A stretch of DNA of 52,351 nt from Halobacteriales archaeon QS_9_68_17. Lineage in GTDB: Archaea > Halobacteriota > Halobacteria > Halobacteriales > Natronoarchaeaceae. This document shows positions 40,525 to 49,609 of this stretch, in pieces (within the stretch, counting starts at the first letter, position 1; every line of letters begins with the position of its first letter). The stretch is from the NCBI GenBank assembly GCA_003023565.1, contig PXSA01000019.1:1-52351 (forward strand), written 5' to 3'. The position numbers were made by a program, and so were the translations under genes. The notes beneath the pieces are model-generated. The model did not search any database, had not been told where the DNA came from, and was given only the letters and a program-made list of their open reading frames with translations.

Positions 40525-41904
40525 ATGGAGACGCCGATCACGTTCGGGACCGACGGGTGGCGCACCACCCTGGACGAGTTCACCGCGCCGCGGGTGCGGA
40601 TGGTCGGACAGGCGGTCGCGACCTCCCTCGACGACGAGGGGAGGGGCGACGACCCCGTCGTCGTCGGGTACGACGCCCGGGAGAGCTCCCGCGGGTTCGC
40701 CGAGGAACTCGCCCGCGTCCTCGCCGCGAACGGTCACGACGTCCTGATCCCCGAACGCGACCGCCCGACCCCGCTCGTCGCGTGGGCCATCGTCGACCGC
40801 GACCTGGCCGGCGCGCTCATGGTGACGGCGTCGCACAACCCGCCGGAGTACAACGGGGTGAAGTTCATTCCGGGCGACGGCGCGCCCGCGCTCCCCGCGG
40901 TCACGGACGCGGTCGAGGAGCGCCTCGCCGAACCGACCGCGCTTCCCGAGGACGAACACGGGAGCGTGCGGGAGGTGGACCTCACCGAGTCGCACTTCGA
41001 GCACGCGCTGGACCTCGTGGACGCGGCCGTCTCCGACCTCACGGTCGTGTACGACGCGATCCACGGGAGCGGCCGCGGCACGACCGACGCCCTGCTGGAG
41101 CGTGCCGGCGCGACCGTCGAGCGCCGCCGCTGCGAGCGCGACACGGGGTTCGGCGGCGGGTCGCCGGAGCCGAGCGAGGAGCACCTCGAACCCCTCATCG
41201 AGGCCGTCCGCGAGGCCGACGCGGACCTCGGCATCGCAAACGACGGCGACGCCGACCGCCTCGCGGTCGTGACTCCGGAGCGGGGCTTCCTCGACGAGAA
41301 CCTCTTTTTCGCCGCGCTGTACGACCACCTACTCGACGGCGACTCGGGGCCGGCCGTCCGGAGCGTGTCGACGACGTTCCTGGTCGACCGCGTCGCGGAG
41401 GCCCACGGGGAGGAGGTCGTCGAGACGCAGGTCGGCTTCAAGTGGGTCGCGCGGGCGGTCGCCGAGCACGACGCGCTGGTCGGCGGCGAGGAGAGCGGCG
41501 GGTTCACCGTCCGCGGCCACGTCCGCGAGAAAGACGGCGTGCTGATGGCGCTGCTGGCCGCCGCCGCGGCGGCCGAGGAGCCGCTCGACGCGCGCGTCGA
41601 CCGACTGCTCGACGAGCACGGCGAGATCCACCAGGGGAAGGTGAGCGTCGACTGCCCGGACGGCGAGAAAGAGCGCGTCATCGACGACCTGGAGGGCGTC
41701 ATCCCGGACGCGGTCGCGGGGGCCGCCGTCGAGGACGTCGTCACGGTCGACGGCTTCAAGCTCCTGCTCGACGACGGCTCGTGGACGCTCGTCCGCCCGA
41801 GCGGGACGGAGCCGAAACTGCGCGTGTACGCCGAGGCCGGCAGCGAGGAGCGCGTCGAGACGCTGCTCGCGGAGGGGCGAGGACTGGTGGAACCGCTGAT
41901 TTAA
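40525..41904 (+). CDS. Phosphoglucomutase/phosphomannomutase family protein
   Basis: A 459-residue alpha-D-phosphohexomutase. It has the catalytic phosphoserine loop MVTASHNPPEYNGVKF near residue 95, the magnesium loop GIANDGDADRLAVV near 235, the sugar loop VGGEESGGF near 320 and the phosphate-binding loop VRPSGTEPKLRVY near 425. The family includes phosphomannomutase, phosphoglucomutase and phosphoglucosamine mutase; loop residues alone do not decide among them. A TATA-like gggtttttcg near 40495 lies about 28 bases before the ATG. Confidence 0.9.
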   Translation: METPITFGTDGWRTTLDEFTAPRVRMVGQAVATSLDDEGRGDDPVVVGYDARESSRGFAEELARVLAANGHDVLIPERDRPTPLVAWAIVDRDLAGALMVTASHNPPEYNGVKFIPGDGAPALPAVTDAVEERLAEPTALPEDEHGSVREVDLTESHFEHALDLVDAAVSDLTVVYDAIHGSGRGTTDALLERAGATVERRRCERDTGFGGGSPEPSEEHLEPLIEAVREADADLGIANDGDADRLAVVTPERGFLDENLFFAALYDHLLDGDSGPAVRSVSTTFLVDRVAEAHGEEVVETQVGFKWVARAVAEHDALVGGEESGGFTVRGHVREKDGVLMALLAAAAAAEEPLDARVDRLLDEHGEIHQGKVSVDCPDGEKERVIDDLEGVIPDAVAGAAVEDVVTVDGFKLLLDDGSWTLVRPSGTEPKLRVYAEAGSEERVETLLAEGRGLVEPLI

Positions 41905-41928
41905 CTCGCCGGCCCGCGACGGTGAGGT

Positions 41929-42090
41929 ATGGTCTCGCAGGAGACGACGGTCTCGCTCGCGTTCGTCGCCGCCGGCACCGTCCTCTGGTATCTCACGTAC
42001 AGCACCGTCGAGAACGACCTGTGGGCGTGGATCGTCCTCGTCGGGGTCGGCGTGCTCGTACCGACCGTGATCAACGAGCGCCGCGGTTAG
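41929..42090 (+). CDS. Small two-helix membrane protein, 53 residues
   Basis: A short ORF starting MVSQETTVSLAFVAAGTVLW with two hydrophobic segments (residues about 8-24 and 30-47) and a short charged end, INERRG. It is 24 bases after the phosphohexomutase gene on the same strand, so probably in its operon. The stop overlaps that of the convergent GNAT remnant. No family known to me. Confidence 0.6.
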   Translation: MVSQETTVSLAFVAAGTVLWYLTYSTVENDLWAWIVLVGVGVLVPTVINERRG

Positions 42091-42382
42091 CCTCGGGTCC
42101 CGCGCAGGCGGTCCTCGCCGACCGGTTCGATCTCGAACCCCAGCGCCTCGTAGAACGGGCGCACGTCGCGGTCGAAACGGGCGGTGAGCCGACCCGCGCG
42201 CTCGGCCGCGGACTCGACGAGCGCGGTCCCGATCCCCTGCCCGCGGCGGGCGCGGCGGACGGCGGCCGCGTCGACGTGTGCGCCGTCTGCTCGCGGGTCG
42301 AGGAGGAGCGCGCCGACGACGGCGCCACCCCCGACGGCACCGCGACGGCGTCGGTCGCGCGCGAGCGGTCGGCCCCGGTCAT
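42087..42382 (-). pseudogene. GNAT acetyltransferase, frameshifted and short
   Basis: The ATG at 42382 overlaps the samp2 stop (ATGA), the usual start of a coupled gene, and gives MTGADRSRATDAVAV. That frame then turns into serine-rich noise. A different frame from about 42330 onward encodes a clear GNAT core: VVGALLLDPRADGAHVDAAAV, the acetyl-CoA loop RRARRGQGIGTALVES and FYEALGFEIEPV, stopping at 42087. So the gene is frameshifted near 42325-42340, and seems to lack about 40 residues before the core. Indel error or real decay are both possible. Confidence 0.65.
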
Positions 42383-42576
42383 CCCCCCTTGATCAGTCTG
42401 ACGACGGTGACCCGGTCCGTCTCGACCGGTTGGTCCTCCGGCACGGGGCGACCGTCGACCATCACCGACGCCTCGTGGGGCGACAGGTCGACCTCGGCGA
42501 GCAGGTCGGCGTACGTGGGGTCGTCCACGGAGAGTTCGTGGGTCTCCTCGCCGGCGACCTCGACGGTGACGTCCAT
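42379..42576 (-). CDS. samp2: Ubiquitin-like small archaeal modifier protein SAMP2
   Basis: A 65-residue beta-grasp protein ending in diglycine (VVRLIKGG), the mark of an archaeal ubiquitin-like modifier. It is attached to target lysines and also supplies sulfur for tRNA thiolation, by family knowledge. The sequence DVTVEVAGEETHELSVDDPTYADLLAEVDLSPHEASV matches SAMP2 in length and pattern. Start is taken as ATG 42576, but the frame stays open upstream through a membrane-protein ORF with no stop between. Its stop overlaps the GNAT remnant start. Confidence 0.85.
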   Translation of the reverse strand: MDVTVEVAGEETHELSVDDPTYADLLAEVDLSPHEASVMVDGRPVPEDQPVETDRVTVVRLIKGG

Positions 42577-43005
42577 AGCGGGGGGTTGCCGTCCGCCGGC
42601 CGTAAGCGTGTCGTCGGCGCTCTCACGGCGGCTCGGAGACCGCGGGCGACGGAGCCGACGCCGGTCCGGCCGCGGCTGCCGGTAGTCCCCGGCGACCACG
42701 CCGAACAGGGAGCCGAGCCCGAGCAGGAACACGAGCAGGCCGACCGGACCGCCGACGTAGGGGGCTTGCGTCGCCACGGCGACGACCAGTCCGAGGACGA
42801 GCGCGAGCCAGCGGCTCTCGACGCTCGCGGCGGACAGCAGGACGACGCCGAGGACGTACGCGCCGTACCCGACCCACGCGAGCGGGACGAACGGGAACAG
42901 CCACGCGAGCGAGACGAACGGGAACAGCCACGCCAGCGCGACGTCCACGACGGTGACCGCGAACAGGAGGAGACGACCGAGCGCGCGTCTCGGGGGCTTT
43001 ATCAT
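42577..43005 (-). CDS. Membrane-protein ORF in frame with samp2, no stop of its own
   Basis: From ATG 43005 ([17 protein letters not shown]) the frame encodes four or five hydrophobic helices over about 105 residues, then an arginine-rich stretch ([21 protein letters not shown]) and runs straight into SAMP2 without a stop. It contains a 27-base tandem repeat that duplicates LAWLFPFV. The start is only 22 bases from the divergent rfcS start and overlaps its likely promoter, so the true start may be further in. Either a stop was lost (a stop exists in the +2 frame near 42630), or a membrane-anchored SAMP2 is made. Confidence 0.5.
42876..42929. repeat. 27-base tandem duplication
   Basis: Two adjacent 27-base units (42876-42902 and 42903-42929), differing at one base, with a decayed start of a third after them. 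In frame, they duplicate nine residues (LAWLFPFV plus S or P) inside a membrane helix of the ORF before samp2. Confidence 0.75.
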
Positions 43006-43027
43006 CGTCAGGTCCCTTGACGGGGAT

Positions 43028-44011
43028 ATGAGTACGCCGGACGCCGAGGCCGACCCCGCGCCGGGACGGAACGAGATCTGGATCGAGAAGTACCGGCCGC
43101 AGTCGCTGGACGATATCCTCGGACAGGAGGAGATCACTGACCGTCTGAAGAGCTACATCGAGCGCGACGAACTGCCGAACCTCATGTTCTCGGGGGAGGC
43201 CGGGATCGGGAAGACGACCGCGGCCACGAACATCGCTCGCGAGGTGTACGGCGACGACTGGCGGGAGAACTTCCTCGAACTCAACGCCTCCGACGAGCGC
43301 GGCATCGACGTCGTCCGCGGCCGGATCAAGGACTTCGCGCGGGCGAGTTTCGGCGGCTACGATTACCGGATCATCTTCCTGGACGAGGCGGACTCGTTGA
43401 CCAGCGACGCCCAGTCGGCGCTCCGCCGGACGATGGAGCAGTTCTCGGGCAACACCCGGTTCATCATGTCGTGTAACTACTCCAGCCGGATCATCGACCC
43501 GATCCAGTCCCGCTGCGCGGTCTTCCGCTTCTCGCCGCTGTCGGACGAAGCCGTCGAGACGGCGGTGCGCCGCATCGCCGAGAACGAGGACATCGAGGTG
43601 ACCCAGGACGGCATCGACGCCATCGCCTACGCCGCGGACGGCGACATGCGTAAAGCGATAAACGCCCTGCAGGCCGCCGCCGTCATGGGCGAGACGGTCG
43701 ACGAGGACGCCGTCTTCACCATCACCAGCACCGCCCGCCCGGAGGAGGTCACGGAGATGGTGACGGAGGCGCTACACGGCGACTTCATCGCCGCGCGGTC
43801 GACGCTGGACGAACTCCTGACCGAGAAGGGGATCGCCGGCGGCGACGTCATCGACCAGCTTCACCGCTCCGTCTGGGAGTTCGATCTGGACGACGAGGCC
43901 GCCGTCCGCGTGATGGACCGCGTCGGCGATGCCGACTACCGCATCACCGAGGGCGCGAACGAGCGGGTCCAGTTAGAGGCCCTGCTGGCGTCGCTGGCGC
44001 TCGAGGACTAG
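43028..44011 (+). CDS. rfcS: Replication factor C small subunit
   Basis: AAA+ subunit of the clamp loader that places PCNA on DNA. The 327-residue protein has [19 protein letters not shown] at the start, Walker [20 protein letters not shown] near residue 56, Walker [16 protein letters not shown] near 117, and the SRC motif [15 protein letters not shown] near 160, which holds the arginine finger. No intein is present. Start at ATG 43028 is supported by a TATA-like ctttatc at 42997-43003, about 28 bases upstream. Confidence 0.97.
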   Translation: MSTPDAEADPAPGRNEIWIEKYRPQSLDDILGQEEITDRLKSYIERDELPNLMFSGEAGIGKTTAATNIAREVYGDDWRENFLELNASDERGIDVVRGRIKDFARASFGGYDYRIIFLDEADSLTSDAQSALRRTMEQFSGNTRFIMSCNYSSRIIDPIQSRCAVFRFSPLSDEAVETAVRRIAENEDIEVTQDGIDAIAYAADGDMRKAINALQAAAVMGETVDEDAVFTITSTARPEEVTEMVTEALHGDFIAARSTLDELLTEKGIAGGDVIDQLHRSVWEFDLDDEAAVRVMDRVGDADYRITEGANERVQLEALLASLALED

Positions 44012-44376
44012 GCCGGGTCGACGCCGGTGAACTCGAAGCGCGCGCCGCCGCTCTCGCTGTCCGTCACCGTCACCGACCAGCCGTGGGCCTCCGCTATCCG
44101 CTCGACGACCGACAGGCCGTAGCCCGTGCCGTTCTCCCGGGTCGTGTACCCCGACTCGAACACGCGCTCGTTGTCCTCCGGCGAGATGCCGGGACCGTCG
44201 TCGGCGACGACGAAACACGCGTCCGCGACGAGACAGCCTGCACCGGACGCGTCCCCGGTCTCGCTCGGCGCGACGACGTCGGCCGAGAGGTCCGGGTGGT
44301 CCGCGACCGCCGCCGCTATCTCGGAACGGCGAGCGGGGTCCGACGCGACGAACAGAGAGGTCGTAGACCAGTCGTG
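44008..44376 (-). pseudogene. Sensor histidine kinase remnant (ATPase end)
   Basis: An open frame without a usable start. The last 60 codons are a histidine-kinase ATPase domain: [25 protein letters not shown] (G1 and F boxes), [18 protein letters not shown] (G2 box) and [10 protein letters not shown]. The N box and dimerisation histidine are missing. The first 60 codons ([25 protein letters not shown]) do not belong to a kinase core and may come from the far end of the gene joined by a deletion. The stop overlaps the rfcS stop. It looks dead. Confidence 0.65.
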
Positions 44377-44449
44377 TCAGCGTTTAGTTACGCGAAGCAG
44401 GCGTGGAGAAGGGATACCCGTTCCGGGTGGTCGGACCGCGGCGGCGGTA

Positions 44450-45017
44450 TCAGCCGTTCGCGGCGAGTATTGCGTGCCCGAGCGCGGCGGCGAACGTGAC
44501 TCGGAGCAGGTACGGGACGAGCAGGGCGGCGGCCCGGCGCGCGAACGCCCGCACGGTCGCGACCACCGAGGGCGACGACCATCCCGAACGCCAGCCCGAG
44601 GCTCTACAGCGCGAGAAACGCCGGCGTCCACGCGAGGGTGAACGCGAACTGGAGGGCGAACAGGCCGACCACGACGCGGACGGCGGGGCGGTCGATCCCC
44701 CGTCGGCGGACGAGATACGCCGCGACGCCGAGGGGCGCGAACGGGGCGGGCCGGACGACGCCGAAGGCCGCGCCGGGCGGGTATTTCCGTTCGTAACGCA
44801 GTGAGTGGGTTCGCCGGTGCGTCGCGGCGAACGCACGTCGATAGTTACGAACGGAAGTATCGAACCACGGTTTCTCCAGCGACCGGAACCGCTCCGAGTT
44901 CGGGCCGCCCAGGAGGGCCGGGGCCGCACCGGGGACGTTGACGAGGGTCACGCTCGCGACGAGGTCGGGGCGGTCGCCGCGGTCGAGCGACCGGGACGAG
45001 TCGGTGCGGCTCTGCAT
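44450..45017 (-). pseudogene. TspO/MBR family membrane protein, interrupted
   Basis: Remnants of a TspO-like five-helix membrane protein. In order: [28 protein letters not shown], then a 26-residue foreign stretch encoded by a 78-base inverted-repeat element, then PPGAAFGVV, GVAAYLVRRRG and LFALQFAFTLAWTPAFLAL, then a stop at 44604. The frame continues past the stop (SLGLAFGMVV), then shifts to ATVRAFARRAAALLVPYLLRVTFAAALGHAI, the expected last helix, ending at 44450. So there is one element insertion, one stop and one frameshift. The conserved WTxLY tryptophan in helix 2 is also changed. Confidence 0.75.
44782..44859. mobile_element. 78-base MITE-like inverted-repeat element in tspO
   Basis: Terminal inverted repeats of 16 bases with one mismatch: tatttccgttcgtaac at 44782-44797 and gttacgaacggaagta at 44844-44859. 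An inner pair, gttcgcc and ggcgaac, gives a nested fold. It splits the TspO sequence between KPWF and PPG, where relatives have a short junction, and adds exactly 78 bases in frame. No transposase is inside. Target duplication is unclear; tac occurs at both ends. Confidence 0.75.
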
Positions 45018-45163
45018 GCGATGGGGGAGGGCCGCAACCGGCAGGATCGTTCCGCCGGCCCCGGCGGAAAACGACCGCCGCCGCCGGCCGTCTGCCCCGC
45101 TTTCTCGCCCGATCCGGCGTTTGCGGAACTGTTATACGGACTGCGCGGCCACGTTCCTGTACC

Positions 45164-48004
45164 ATGAGCGAACTCGAAGAGGAGTACCGCCTCGAGTATT
45201 TCGAGGCGAACGACTTCGTTCGGAGGGAGTGTACGGAGTGCGGGGCGCACTTCTGGACGCGCGACGACGACCGCACCACCTGCGGCGAACCGCCCTGCGA
45301 GGACTACGGGTTCATCGACAACCCCGGCTTCGACGAGGAGCACAGTCTCGAAGAGATGCGCGAGGCGTTCCTCTCGTTCTTCGAGGAACACGGCCACGAG
45401 CGCATCGACCCGTACCCGGTCGCCGCGAACCGCTGGCGCGACGACGTGCTCCTGACGCAGGCCTCCATCTACGACTTCCAGCCGCTCGTCACGAGCGGGC
45501 AGACGCCGCCGCCGGCGAACCCCCTGACGATCAGCCAGCCCTGCATCCGGATGCAGGACATCGACAACGTCGGGAAGACGGGCCGGCACACGATGGCGTT
45601 CGAGATGATGGCCCACCACGCGTTCAACACGCGCGATGACGTCGACCCCGACGAGTACGCCTACCACGGCGAGGTGTACTGGAAGGACCGGACCGTCGAG
45701 CACTGTGACGAGTTCTTCGAGTCGATGGGCGCGAACGTAGCGGAGATGACCTACATCGAGGACCCGTGGGTCGGCGGCGGCAACGCCGGCCCGGCGATCG
45801 AGGTCATCTACCGCGGGGCCGAACTCGCCACGCTCGTCTTCATGTCGATGGAGCAGGACCCCGACGGCGGGTACGGGATGAAAGACGGCAACCGCTACTC
45901 GAAGATGGACACCTACGTCGTCGACACCGGCTACGGGCTAGAGCGGTGGACGTGGGTGAGTCAGGGGACGCCGACGGTGTACGAGGCCGTCTACCCCGAC
46001 ATGATCGCCTTCCTCAAGGACAACGCCGGGATCGACCTCACGGAGGAGGAGGAGGCGGTCGTCCACCACGCCGCGAAACTCGCCGGCCACATGGACATCG
46101 ACGAGGCCGAGGACATGGAGGCGGCCCGCGACGCCATCGCCGACCGGATCGGGGTCTCCGCCGCCGAACTGGAGGAGCTGATGGAGCCGCTGGAGGACAT
46201 CTACGCCGTCGCCGACCACTGCCGGACGCTCGCGTACATGCTCGGCGACGAGATCGTCCCCTCGAACGTCGGCACGGGCTATCTCGCCCGGATGGTCCTG
46301 CGCCGGACGAAGCGGCTGGTCGACACCCTCGGCGTCGACGCGCCGCTGGACGAACTCGTCGACATGCAGGCCGAGCGGCTGGGGTACGAGAACCGCGACA
46401 CCGTCCGCGACATCGTCCGCACCGAGGTCGAGAAGTACCGCGAGACGCTGGAGCGGGGCTCGCGCCGCGTCGAGCAACTGGCCGAGGAGTACAGCCAGCG
46501 CGACGAGCCGATCCCGACCGACGAGCTGATCGAGCTGTACGACTCCCACGGCATCCAGCCGGACATGGTCGAGGAGATAGCCGCGGAGAAGGGCGCGACG
46601 GTCGAGACGCCGGACGACTTCTACGGGCTCGTCGCCGAGCGCCACGACACCGCCGGCGGCGCGGCCGAGGGGACGGCGGAGGACGAGCGCCTCGCCGACC
46701 TCCCCGGGACGGACCGCCTCTACTACGAGGACCAGCAGGGCACCGAGTTCGAGGCCGTCGTGCTCGACGTGTTCGAGCGCGAGGACGGCTACAACGTCGT
46801 CCTAGACCAGACGATGTTCTACCCCGAGGGCGGGGGGCAGCCCGCCGACACGGGGACGCTCTCCTCGGACGAGACGACCGCCGAGGTGACCGACGTCCGG
46901 ATCGAGGACGGCGTCGTCTTCCACCGCACGGACGAGGACCCCGGGAAGGGCGATTTCGTCCGCGGGCAGATCGACGTCGGGCGGCGGCGACAGCTCATGC
47001 GCCACCACACGGCGACCCACATCGTCATCCACGCCGCGCGCCAGGTGCTCGGCGACCACATCCGTCAGGCGGGTGCGCAGAAGGGTGTCGACTCCTCGCG
47101 GATCGACGTCAACCACTACGACCGCATCTCCCGCGACGAGGTCAAGGAGATAGAGCGGGTGGCGAACGAACTCGTGATGGAGAACACCTCCGTCACGCAG
47201 GAGTGGCCCCACCGCAACGAGGCGGAGGCCGAACACGGCTTCGACCTGTACCAGGGCGGCATCCCGCCGGGGACGAACATCCGCCTCATCCACGTCGCCG
47301 AGGACGTGCAGGCCTGCGGCGGGACCCACGTCGAGCGGACCGGTGACATCGGCACGGTCAAGGTCCTCTCGACCGAGCGCGTGCAGGACGGCGTCGAGCG
47401 GCTCACCTTCGCGGTGGGCGAGGCCGCCATCGAGGGCACGCAGGAGACCGAGGACGCGCTCTACGAGGCCGCCGAGGTCCTCGACGTCTCGCCGCAGGAC
47501 GTGCCCGAGACGGCCGAGCGGTTCTTCGCCGAGTGGAAGGAGCGCGGCAAGCGGATCGAGGACCTGAAAGAGGAGCTCGCCGCGGCCCGCGCGAAAGGTG
47601 CCAGCGGGCACCCGGGCGGCGACGAGGTGGACGTGGGCGACGCGACCGCCGTCGTCCAGCGCCTCGACGCGGACATGGACGAACTCCGCGCCACCGCGAA
47701 CGCGCTGGTCGAGGAGGGGACCATCGCCGTCCTCGGTAGCGGCGGGGACGGCGTCCCCGCGGGCGATGCGAGCGGGGGCTCGTCGGACGAGGGACGCGAG
47801 TCCGACGGCGCGCAGTTCGTCGTCGCCGTGCCCGACGGCGTGAACGTGAACGCGGGCGACGTGGTCGGCGAACTCGCCCGCAAGGTCGGCGGCGGCGGGG
47901 GCGGCCCGCCGGACTTCGCGCAGGGCGGCGGCCCGGACGCCGACGCGCTGGACGACGCGCTGGACGACGCGCCCGACGTGCTTCGGCAAGTGAGAAACGC
48001 GTGA
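45164..48004 (+). CDS. alaS: Alanyl-tRNA synthetase (archaeal type)
   Basis: Charges tRNA-Ala. The 946-residue protein has the archaeal N-terminal zinc-like segment [15 protein letters not shown] near residue 24, the class II core ([24 protein letters not shown] near 127), the editing domain with zinc motif [14 protein letters not shown] near 612, and [13 protein letters not shown] near 713. The C-terminal helical domain ends [19 protein letters not shown]. Residues about 862-882 are an insertion encoded by a double hairpin. An AT-rich gttatacgg near 45130 could be the promoter. Its end overlaps the next gene by four bases. Confidence 0.97.
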   Translation: MSELEEEYRLEYFEANDFVRRECTECGAHFWTRDDDRTTCGEPPCEDYGFIDNPGFDEEHSLEEMREAFLSFFEEHGHERIDPYPVAANRWRDDVLLTQASIYDFQPLVTSGQTPPPANPLTISQPCIRMQDIDNVGKTGRHTMAFEMMAHHAFNTRDDVDPDEYAYHGEVYWKDRTVEHCDEFFESMGANVAEMTYIEDPWVGGGNAGPAIEVIYRGAELATLVFMSMEQDPDGGYGMKDGNRYSKMDTYVVDTGYGLERWTWVSQGTPTVYEAVYPDMIAFLKDNAGIDLTEEEEAVVHHAAKLAGHMDIDEAEDMEAARDAIADRIGVSAAELEELMEPLEDIYAVADHCRTLAYMLGDEIVPSNVGTGYLARMVLRRTKRLVDTLGVDAPLDELVDMQAERLGYENRDTVRDIVRTEVEKYRETLERGSRRVEQLAEEYSQRDEPIPTDELIELYDSHGIQPDMVEEIAAEKGATVETPDDFYGLVAERHDTAGGAAEGTAEDERLADLPGTDRLYYEDQQGTEFEAVVLDVFEREDGYNVVLDQTMFYPEGGGQPADTGTLSSDETTAEVTDVRIEDGVVFHRTDEDPGKGDFVRGQIDVGRRRQLMRHHTATHIVIHAARQVLGDHIRQAGAQKGVDSSRIDVNHYDRISRDEVKEIERVANELVMENTSVTQEWPHRNEAEAEHGFDLYQGGIPPGTNIRLIHVAEDVQACGGTHVERTGDIGTVKVLSTERVQDGVERLTFAVGEAAIEGTQETEDALYEAAEVLDVSPQDVPETAERFFAEWKERGKRIEDLKEELAAARAKGASGHPGGDEVDVGDATAVVQRLDADMDELRATANALVEEGTIAVLGSGGDGVPAGDASGGSSDEGRESDGAQFVVAVPDGVNVNAGDVVGELARKVGGGGGGPPDFAQGGGPDADALDDALDDAPDVLRQVRNA
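47769..47805. repeat. Intragenic double hairpin in alaS
   Basis: CGAGC/GCTCG around gggg (47769-47782) is followed directly by TCGGAC/GTCCGA (47783-47805). In frame, it encodes [14 protein letters not shown] between two strands of the C-terminal domain. Confidence 0.6.
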
Positions 48005-48321
48005 ACGAGGACGAGTACGCGGCGCTCGTCGGTCGTCTCACCGACGACACGCTGGCGGCGCTTGCCGGCGCGGAGGGGCCGGACGACCGGGAGGACGCCC
48101 TCTGGTCGGCGGTCGGCGAGTTCGTCCCGGAGATGGACCGCGAGGTCTGCGAGGCCGTGCTCGACCACGCCGACGCGACCCCGATGGACGACCTCGTCGA
48201 GGAGGTCGCCGCGATGCGGGACTCCGACGACGCCGAGCGCGTCCGCGCGGAGGCCTTCACCGTCCTCCTGCAGGACGTCAACGCCCGCGTCGCGGCGCGG
48301 GACGGCTACGACCCCGAGTGA
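48001..48321 (+). CDS. Small helical haloarchaeal protein, unknown
   Basis: A 106-residue acidic helical protein starting with GTG that overlaps the alaS stop (GTGA), so it is translationally coupled to alaS. It contains [35 protein letters not shown] and [22 protein letters not shown]. No catalytic motif, signal or membrane segment. I do not recognise a named family. A link to tRNA charging is only suggested by position. Confidence 0.7.
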   Translation: MNEDEYAALVGRLTDDTLAALAGAEGPDDREDALWSAVGEFVPEMDREVCEAVLDHADATPMDDLVEEVAAMRDSDDAERVRAEAFTVLLQDVNARVAARDGYDPE

Positions 48322-48326
48322 TCGCT

Positions 48327-49529
48327 TCAGCCCGGCGCGTCGCCCGCCACGTCGACTGTCGCGCCGCGTTCGTCGAGTCCCAGGACCGCGACGGCCGCCC
48401 GTCCGACCGTCTCGGCTCGTTCTTCCGGCGCATACACGCCGAGTCGCCACTGGGTTCGCTGGGCGGCCTGTAACCCCTGTACCAGCGCGGACTGCTCGTG
48501 GAGGCGGCGGACGCCGCCGTTGACGACGACGCGCGACGACGATTCGGGCATGCTCGGCCGGCCGGGGCTGTCGAGGACGACGGCGCGTTCCGGGACGTCC
48601 GCCTCCGCGGCGACCTCCGCTTCGAGGTCCCGCACGCGCTCGTGGCCCGCGCCGACGACGGCGTCGGGCACCGCGTCGAGTTCGGCCCACACCGCCCGCT
48701 TGTAGAGGTCGCGCGTGGCGAGGCGGGCGGCGGCGTCGGCCGTCTCGTCGCGTCGGCGGAGTTCGGCCATCAGTTCGTCGTCGGTCATGCGGGCGAACTG
48801 CTCGGCATCGACATCGGTCTCGTTGAGCAGGCGCTCGCAGACGCGTTCGAGCATCGCGCCCGCGATGCGGGAGACGTGGTGGCGGTACACCGTCGCGTTC
48901 ATCAGCGCCCGGGCGACGAGCATGCTCTCGGCCGTGGCGACGTTGCCCTCCGCGAGCGCGAGGTGGCCGTCGACGAACGTGAGCGACCGGACGAGCCGAC
49001 CGTGGTCGATGGTGCCGTACGGGACGCCGGTGTGGTGGGCGTCCCGCACCAGGTAGTCCATCCGGTCGACGTCGAGTTCCCCGGAGACGATCTGGCCGAG
49101 TTCGCCGTCGCCGGCGACGAGGTCCGCCACTGCGTCCGTGTCGAGGCCGTGAGACTCCAGCACGGCTGCGAGTTCGCCGTCGCCGATCAGGTCGTGGACC
49201 TCGTCGTGGTGGCGGCCGAGGCGACGCCGGATGATCCCCTCGGTCTGGTGGCCGTACGGCCCGTGGCCCACGTCGTGCAGCAGCGCCGCGGCCCGCACCG
49301 CCTCGGCGCGGGAGTCGCTGACGTCTAACTGGTCCAGCGCGCGGCCGGCGAGGTGAAAGACGCCGAGGCTGTGCTCGAAGCGCGTGTGGTTCGCGGAGGG
49401 GTAGACCAGGCGGACGGTGGAGAGCTGTTTGACCTGCCGGAGGCGCTGGAACGCCTCCGCGTCGAGGAGGTCGCGGGCGACGCCCTCGACCTCGACGTAG
49501 TCGTGGACGCTGTCCTTGATCGCGTTCAT
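48327..49529 (-). CDS. HD-domain phosphohydrolase
   Basis: A 400-residue HD hydrolase of the dGTPase/SAMHD1-like group. The N-terminus has IKDSVHDYVEVEGVARDLLDAEAFQRLRQVKQL, then the histidine in HTRFEHSLGVFHLAG near residue 50, the HD pair in AALLHDVGHGPYGHQTEGI near 82 and the fourth metal ligand in VDRMDYLVRDAHHTG near 154. Substrates in the group are nucleotides (dNTPs or others). The C-terminal 100 residues are less conserved. Start is ATG 49529; an upstream in-frame codon at 49556 is unlikely. Convergent with the alaS-linked gene. Confidence 0.9.
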   Translation of the reverse strand: MNAIKDSVHDYVEVEGVARDLLDAEAFQRLRQVKQLSTVRLVYPSANHTRFEHSLGVFHLAGRALDQLDVSDSRAEAVRAAALLHDVGHGPYGHQTEGIIRRRLGRHHDEVHDLIGDGELAAVLESHGLDTDAVADLVAGDGELGQIVSGELDVDRMDYLVRDAHHTGVPYGTIDHGRLVRSLTFVDGHLALAEGNVATAESMLVARALMNATVYRHHVSRIAGAMLERVCERLLNETDVDAEQFARMTDDELMAELRRRDETADAAARLATRDLYKRAVWAELDAVPDAVVGAGHERVRDLEAEVAAEADVPERAVVLDSPGRPSMPESSSRVVVNGGVRRLHEQSALVQGLQAAQRTQWRLGVYAPEERAETVGRAAVAVLGLDERGATVDVAGDAPG

Positions 49530-49609
49530 GTACGGCCAGTGACGGCGAGGCGACAAAAACGGGTCGGGTCGCCGACCGTTTTATTACGCGCCCCTGACTG
49601 GTCGAACGC

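Noticed and set aside
42876..42929. Possible CRISPR-like repeat
   Set aside because: The two 27-base units are directly adjacent with no spacer and are coding; no cas gene is present. It is a simple tandem duplication.
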